Source: Alphaproteobacteria bacterium (GTDB taxonomy: Bacteria > Pseudomonadota > Alphaproteobacteria > Rickettsiales > SXRF01). Taken from it: DNA of 64,000 nucleotides. The stretch is taken from the NCBI GenBank assembly GCA_025362975.1, contig JANYES010000022.1:39699-103698 (forward strand), given 5' to 3'. Position 1 is the first letter of the stretch. Every line of letters begins with the position of its first letter. The notes beneath the pieces are model-generated. The model saw only the letters and a program-made list of their open reading frames with translations. It had not been told where the DNA came from and did no database searches. Below are positions 59,669-64,000 of the stretch, one piece after another. The translations under genes were made by a program, and so were the position numbers.

Positions 59669-60856
59669 TTATTTTTTCTTTAGGCCGCTGATCCATTGGG
59701 ACGGGTCAACGGGCTGGTTATCTTTCCGCAGCTCAATATACAGGGTCCGCCCATTTTTGCTATCGGAATCACTCTCTCCCATAGCACCAATCGGTTCTCC
59801 TTCCAATAAAAACTGACCGACACTGACGTCGATCTTGGCAAGTCCGGCCAGGAGTGTGTGGAATTCGTCACTGTGGCGGATGATGACCATCTGGCCGTAG
59901 TTGAGGAACGGCCCGGTGAAGACCACCTCGCCGTCATAAGGAGCGGTGACCTGCGCGCGCGAACGGGTGACGATGGTGATGCCTTTGGCGGTAGCGTTTT
60001 TGCCTTCGGAGGTGCCGAAGCGCTGGAGAAGCTGACCGGCGACAGGGGCGCGGATGTGGCCTTTGGCGTCTTCGAAAGAGCGCAAGTGCTTGGCGTCGGT
60101 TTCAGCCGTTGGCTTGTTGTGCTTGGCCTCGATGTCGCGGGTGTGGCGTTCTTCTTCTTTTTCGATGCCTGAAACGAGGTCTTTTAAATCCGAAGATTTG
60201 CGGGCGAGCTTGGCGAGGTTTTCTTCTTCCTGTTTTTCTTGCTTGCCGAGCTTGGCTTGCAAGGCGGTGCGGTCGGTGAGCTGGGTGACGAGTATCTGGC
60301 GCTGTTTTTCGAGGGTGGCTTCGATGTCTTTAAGCTCGCTGCGGCGCTGGGTGAGCTTGATTTTGAGCGCGTTCAGCTCGGCGAGCTGGGCCGCTAAACT
60401 CTCTGTTTCGGCGCGGATGCCGTCGGAGGCCATGTTGAGGGCGCGGGCGGCTTTGATGATGTCGAGCGGGTCCTGCGGCATCATCATCATGGCTTCGGGC
60501 GGGGTTGAGCTGATCGACAGCTCGGTGATGATAAGGCGCGACAGGCGTCCGTGCTGCTGTTTGAGATTGGCGGATTTGCTGGTCACCTGCTCGGCGAGGA
60601 TGCGCAGCTTGTCCTCGGCGTCAGACATTTCAAATTCGGCTTTTTGTTCGCCGGCGGCGGTTTTGACCAGCTTATCCTGCAGGGTTTTCAGCTCGTCGTT
60701 GATTTTCTGGTTCTGAGCGGCGATGGCTTCTTGCCGCTGCTTGGCTTTTTCGATGTCTTTCTGGGCTTTTTCCAGCTCCTGCTGGGGCGTGAGTTCGGCA
60801 TACGCAGGCGCGGTGAGCAGGCAGGTGGCGGCGAGGAGGAGCAGGATTTTACGCAT
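59669..60856 (-). CDS. envC: Murein hydrolase activator EnvC family protein
   Basis: EnvC-type proteins activate amidases that split septal peptidoglycan. The 395 residues have a signal peptide (LLLLAATCLLTAPAYA), two long coiled-coil stretches (about 20-110 and 145-245) and a C-terminal LytM/M23 domain (about 270-390). The catalytic zinc-site pattern looks degenerate (IIRHSDEFHTLLAGL without the first His/Asp set), as expected of an activator rather than an enzyme. The 5' end overlaps gpmI by 8 bases. Confidence 0.92.
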   Translation of the reverse strand: MRKILLLLAATCLLTAPAYAELTPQQELEKAQKDIEKAKQRQEAIAAQNQKINDELKTLQDKLVKTAAGEQKAEFEMSDAEDKLRILAEQVTSKSANLKQQHGRLSRLIITELSISSTPPEAMMMMPQDPLDIIKAARALNMASDGIRAETESLAAQLAELNALKIKLTQRRSELKDIEATLEKQRQILVTQLTDRTALQAKLGKQEKQEEENLAKLARKSSDLKDLVSGIEKEEERHTRDIEAKHNKPTAETDAKHLRSFEDAKGHIRAPVAGQLLQRFGTSEGKNATAKGITIVTRSRAQVTAPYDGEVVFTGPFLNYGQMVIIRHSDEFHTLLAGLAKIDVSVGQFLLEGEPIGAMGESDSDSKNGRTLYIELRKDNQPVDPSQWISGLKKK

Positions 60857-62399
60857 GTGGGAGCAACGATATGCCGGTCATTTCGGCGGGTTGGGGGAGG
60901 TTGAGGAATTGCAGCAAGGTGGGGGCGATGTCGGCGAGCTTGCCTTCGGGGATGGGGATGGTTTTGCCTTTAAGCTCGGACGCGATGAGGATGACGGGGA
61001 CGAGGTTGATGGTGTGGGCGGTATGGGGTTGGTGCGTGCCTTCGTCGTACATCTGTTCGGCGTTGCCGTGGTCGGCGGTGACAATCATGGCGCCGCCCTG
61101 CGCGGTGATAGCGTCCACGACGCGGCCTAAACACGTATCGACGGTTTCGACGGCTTTGATGGCGGCAGCAATGTTGCCGGTGTGGCCGACCATGTCGGTG
61201 TTGGCGTAGTTGACGACGATAACGTCGTAAGTCCCGGCGGTGATGGCGCTTACCAGCTTGTCGGTGATTTCGGGGGCGGACATTTCGGGTTTTAAATCGT
61301 AGGTCGCGACGCTCGGGGATGGGACGAGAATGCGGCATTCGCCGGGAAATTCAAGCTTGCGCCCGCCGTTGAAGAAGAAGGTGACATGGGCGTATTTTTC
61401 GGTTTCGGCGATGCGCAGTTGTTTGAGGCCTGCCTGCGACACGACTTCGCCGAAAGTATGGGTGAGAGGCTGCGGGGCGAAGAGCGAGGGCATGAGTTTG
61501 GCGAGGTCATTGGAGTATTGCGTCATGGCAAGTGCGGTGCTGAATTTAATGGTTTTAGCGCGGGCTAAGCCTGTAAAGGCGGGGTCAAGCAGGGCGGATG
61601 CGATTTCGCGCATGCGGTCGGAGCGGAAATTGACGAAGAGAATGCCGTCGCCATCGCTCATGCCGGTGTAGTCGTTTGTGATGCAGGGAAGGATGAATTC
61701 GTCGGTTTTGCCTGATTCGTAGGATGTGGCGATGGCATCGCCCGGCGTGGCGAAATGGTCGCCCGCGCCGCTTACCATCGTGTCGTAAGCTTTCTGTACG
61801 CGGTCCCAGCGGTTGTCTCGGTCCATCGCGTAGTAGCGGCCTGACAGAGTGACCATTGATGGGAGTTGCGGACTTAGGGCTGCGGCGAAAGCGCCGAGGT
61901 ATTCGTAGGCGGATTTCGGCGGAGTGTCGCGCCCGTCGAGGATGGCATGAATATTGACGGTAATGCCTTCGGCGGCCAGCAATTGCGCCATCGCGGCCAT
62001 GTGGGACTGGTGGGAGTGCACACCGCCGGGCGAGAGCAGGCCGATCAGGTGGCAGGTGTTGGTGGCACCCTTGATTTTGGCGACGGTGTCGCGGAAGGCG
62101 GGGATGTGGGCCACTTCGCGTTTTTCGAAGGCAGCGTCGATGCGAGGCAAATCCTGTGTCAACACGCGGCCCGAACCGATATTCATGTGGCCGACTTCGG
62201 AATTGCCCATCTGCTCGGCGGGCAGGCCGACATGGCTTTCTGAAGCGTTGATGAAACCGTTGGGGTAGTTTTGCGTGAGGCCGTGCCAGACGGGCGTATC
62301 GGCCGAGGCGATGGCGTTATGGTCGTGCGCGTCGCGGTGGCCCCAGCCGTCGAGGATGGCAAGCAGTACGGGCTTGGGTCGGGTCGTAGCCGGGTTCAC
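60849..62399 (-). CDS. gpmI: Cofactor-independent phosphoglycerate mutase GpmI
   Basis: GpmI interconverts 3- and 2-phosphoglycerate using two Mn ions. The 516 residues start with the metal motif LLAILDGWGHRD. The catalytic Ser is S67 in QMGNSEVGHMNIGSGR. The C-terminal metal motif VNYANTDMVGHTGN and TADHGNAEQM are present. It begins the cluster gpmI-envC-ctpA-deacetylase-rppH, 6 bases after phoU. Confidence 0.96.
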   Translation of the reverse strand: MNPATTRPKPVLLAILDGWGHRDAHDHNAIASADTPVWHGLTQNYPNGFINASESHVGLPAEQMGNSEVGHMNIGSGRVLTQDLPRIDAAFEKREVAHIPAFRDTVAKIKGATNTCHLIGLLSPGGVHSHQSHMAAMAQLLAAEGITVNIHAILDGRDTPPKSAYEYLGAFAAALSPQLPSMVTLSGRYYAMDRDNRWDRVQKAYDTMVSGAGDHFATPGDAIATSYESGKTDEFILPCITNDYTGMSDGDGILFVNFRSDRMREIASALLDPAFTGLARAKTIKFSTALAMTQYSNDLAKLMPSLFAPQPLTHTFGEVVSQAGLKQLRIAETEKYAHVTFFFNGGRKLEFPGECRILVPSPSVATYDLKPEMSAPEITDKLVSAITAGTYDVIVVNYANTDMVGHTGNIAAAIKAVETVDTCLGRVVDAITAQGGAMIVTADHGNAEQMYDEGTHQPHTAHTINLVPVILIASELKGKTIPIPEGKLADIAPTLLQFLNLPQPAEMTGISLLPHA

Positions 62400-62405
62400 A
62401 GGGGG

Positions 62406-63113
62406 TTAGTGGACAGCGGCATCGTCGGTGGCGTCGGCCTTGAGCACGGTTTTATCGGCGCGCTTGCCGGAGTTCACGTAGTACACGGTTTTGGCGAGGC
62501 TGGTGACGTAATCGGCGAGGCGCTCGATGTTCTTGGCGGCAAACAACACGTGGACGCTGGAATTGACGGTTTCCGGGGCGGAGGCCATATCTTTTTGCGT
62601 AGCGGCGAAGATTTCTTTGTATAGCTTATCGATCTCGTCATCGCGCTTCCATACTTCGGTAGCCTTGGCGGTGTCGGTCAGCTCAAAAGCGGACAATGCC
62701 GTATCAAGCATTTCCAGGACGATATCGGTCATTTTCTCAAGCTTCTGAACGGCGGGTTCAGGGCCGATGGCGCCCATTTTGACGGTGCGCTTGATGGTGT
62801 TTTTGGCCAGATCGCCAGCGCGTTCCAGCATGGTGGTGATTTTGAGCACTGAGATAACGAAACGCAGATCGACCGCCAGCGGGTTCATCAGCGCCAGCAC
62901 TAGGGTGGCTTCCTCTTCGATCTTGTGGTCGAGCGCGTTGATGACTTTGTCGGCTGCTTTGGCGTCGGAATGGCGGTTGGCGTCGTCAGAACGGAAGGAT
63001 TGCTTGGTGGCGAGCACCATTTTACGCACTTCGCCGCCCATATCGAGAATGAGCTTCATAAGCTGCTGTAATTGCTTATCGTAAGAGCGTAATGTGTGAT
63101 TATTCAATTCCAT
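62406..63113 (-). CDS. phoU: Phosphate signalling protein PhoU
   Basis: PhoU links the Pst phosphate transporter to PhoR/PhoB signalling and represses the regulon when phosphate is plentiful. The 235 residues form two three-helix bundles. ILDMGGEVRKMVLATKQSF and the repeat partners DLRFVISVLKITTMLERAGDLAKNTIKR and VLFAAKNIERLADYVTSLAKTVYYV carry the E/D-R-x-x-D metal motifs. No pst or phoBR genes are in the window. A Pho box candidate lies in the spacer upstream. Confidence 0.94.
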   Translation of the reverse strand: MELNNHTLRSYDKQLQQLMKLILDMGGEVRKMVLATKQSFRSDDANRHSDAKAADKVINALDHKIEEEATLVLALMNPLAVDLRFVISVLKITTMLERAGDLAKNTIKRTVKMGAIGPEPAVQKLEKMTDIVLEMLDTALSAFELTDTAKATEVWKRDDEIDKLYKEIFAATQKDMASAPETVNSSVHVLFAAKNIERLADYVTSLAKTVYYVNSGKRADKTVLKADATDDAAVH

Positions 63114-63205
63114 AGCGGCTACCTTAGTAATTCCAAGGCATCAGCTTACACCATAGGGTTGTGAATTTACAGGGTTTTTTTTAATGTTTTACCCCTTGCT
63201 CCCAC

Positions 63206-63241
63206 CCGTCACAAAACTGTCATTTGAGGGCTGGCTATACA
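63206..63241 (+). promoter_or_regulatory. Pho box and -10 element
   Basis: CCGTCAC (63206-63212), AAAA, CTGTCAT (63217-63223) is a direct repeat with the 7+4+7 layout of a PhoB-binding Pho box, with 2 departures from CTGTCAT/C. TATACA at 63236-63241 lies 12 bases further, close to the usual Pho box to -10 distance. It points towards the gene at 63286; phoU is divergent. Confidence 0.6.
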
Positions 63242-63285
63242 TGAGGTAAAGTCTAACATTATCCCCGTTTACAGCAGGAAATTAC

Positions 63286-63897
63286 ATGGACGAGAATACA
63301 CGCATATCCGCCGCTTTCAAGAAACGCCTTGGCGCGGATTACTCAGTTGATACGCGGGTGAATTACTTCCAGTACGACACCGACGAGAAAGCGGAGGCGA
63401 GTTTTGATTTCGTCGTCAAAAACCCGCTGATCGAGAGCAATCCTCAGGAAGCGACGAAGCAGATTTTCAAGGCGCTGGGCGAGCTGGAGCCGCTTAAGCC
63501 CTACCTGAAGCTGGAATCGCAGACCAACCACATGGAGCGCCTGGCCACGGAGCTGACCGAATTCCGCGCCGCCGAATTGAAAGTGAACGAAAAGAATTCG
63601 GGCGAAGCGGTGACCCATATTCACGATAAATGGCCTGAATGGTTCCGCGAGCTGCCCAAGCGCTCGGGCTGGAACATCCAGCATGCGCTGAACGTCACCA
63701 AAGCCAATACCGGCATTATCAGCATCAGCATCAATACTCCCAAGGACGTGTCGCAGGACGATATCGTCAAGAATATCCATGATCGCAAGACGGATATTCT
63801 GGCCATGCTGGCCGAGCGCGTGGAAAAATATACGCCGACGGCAAAAACCCCGGAAGAAAAAGTGATGTGGCTACAGTATTCCGGACAACTCACCTGA
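63286..63897 (+). CDS. Unknown 203-residue protein, probably phosphate-regulated
   Basis: No family is recognised. The product is soluble, with no signal peptide or membrane helix. It has charged helices (HMERLATELTEFRAAELKVNEKNSGEA) and a beta/alpha segment (TGIISISINTPKDVSQDDIVKNI). GCAGGA precedes the ATG. A Pho box candidate upstream suggests induction at low phosphate. The stop is 39 bases before a transposase gene, so the native 3' end may have been altered by insertion. Confidence 0.7.
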   Translation: MDENTRISAAFKKRLGADYSVDTRVNYFQYDTDEKAEASFDFVVKNPLIESNPQEATKQIFKALGELEPLKPYLKLESQTNHMERLATELTEFRAAELKVNEKNSGEAVTHIHDKWPEWFRELPKRSGWNIQHALNVTKANTGIISISINTPKDVSQDDIVKNIHDRKTDILAMLAERVEKYTPTAKTPEEKVMWLQYSGQLT

Positions 63898-63936
63898 AGT
63901 AATAATGGGGTGAGGAAAGGTAAGGAATAGCTATTA

Positions 63937-64000
63937 TGACTGAGAAAAGAAAATCCACCGTTTATTCATCGGAGTTTCGGGAATCATCGGTAACACTGGC
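63937..64000 (+). mobile_element. IS3-family transposase OrfA, 5' end (cut by window edge)
   Basis: The frame from the ATG at 63937 reads MTEKRKSTVYSSEFRESSV, which is the standard start of IS3-type OrfA (helix-turn-helix transposase subunit, compare K/R-x-Y-S/T-x-E-F-R-E-x-A-V). The rest of the element lies outside the window. The terminal inverted repeat could not be fixed; the element probably begins between 63895 and 63920. Confidence 0.75.

Noticed and set aside
59669..60856. Degenerate LytM active site considered as a novelty
   Set aside because: Loss of zinc ligands is the normal state in EnvC-type activators.

Overview
The window reads as chromosomal DNA of a moderately GC-rich alphaproteobacterium. 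The best evidence is a circularly permuted (two-piece) ssrA gene whose tag contains ANDN, an alphaproteobacterial-type SspB, and three gene orders I associate with alphaproteobacteria: DUF2066 gene-perM-hdaA divergent from purM-purN; guaA, a YfgM-like gene, bamB, der; and gpmI-envC-ctpA-YibQ-like deacetylase-rppH. Order or family is not resolved. I found no tRNA, rRNA or CRISPR array.

Layout. 1-8 kb: a cut-off cytidine-deaminase-fold gene, miaA, serB, a collapsed acyltransferase relic, the envelope quality-control operon hflK-hflC-GNAT-degP, and mrp. 8-16 kb: an accessory stretch with an acyltransferase/SGNH enzyme, hpd and phhA, a small gene behind a sigma-54-like promoter, a broken SlyB-like lipoprotein, and one gene with clearly foreign codon use. 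16-24 kb: ettA, tadA, sspB next to ssrA, thyX. 23-30 kb: hmgA, fahA, a membrane glycosyltransferase-like gene, maiA, an NHLRC2-like redox protein, rsmD. With phhA and hpd these give the full route from phenylalanine through tyrosine and homogentisate to fumarate and acetoacetate. 30-39 kb: rluB, two unknown proteins (one with four internal repeats and a membrane anchor), a C26 peptidase, motAB, hdaA, perM. 39-54 kb: purM-purN, HAD hydrolase, ndk, two tandem OmpA-like lipoproteins, guaA, YfgM-like, bamB, der, an ABC ATPase, an RlmI-like methyltransferase, mscL. 54-64 kb: a subtilase autotransporter, the rppH/deacetylase/ctpA/envC/gpmI cluster, phoU, an unknown gene behind a probable Pho box, and the start of an IS3-type transposase at the window edge.

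The most unusual signal is ssrA. Its tag frame encodes 22 residues and carries the ANDN element twice (an exact 12-base repeat), while sspB, which encodes the adaptor expected to bind that element, lies about 70 bases downstream on the same strand. The roughly 200-base segment between the two mature tmRNA pieces is packed with nested inverted repeats. Other points: three genes each need small frame corrections, mostly at homopolymer runs, so they are either decaying or affected by assembly error; a perfect 12+1+12 palindrome sits just upstream of hmgA; and a four-repeat membrane-anchored protein matches nothing I know.
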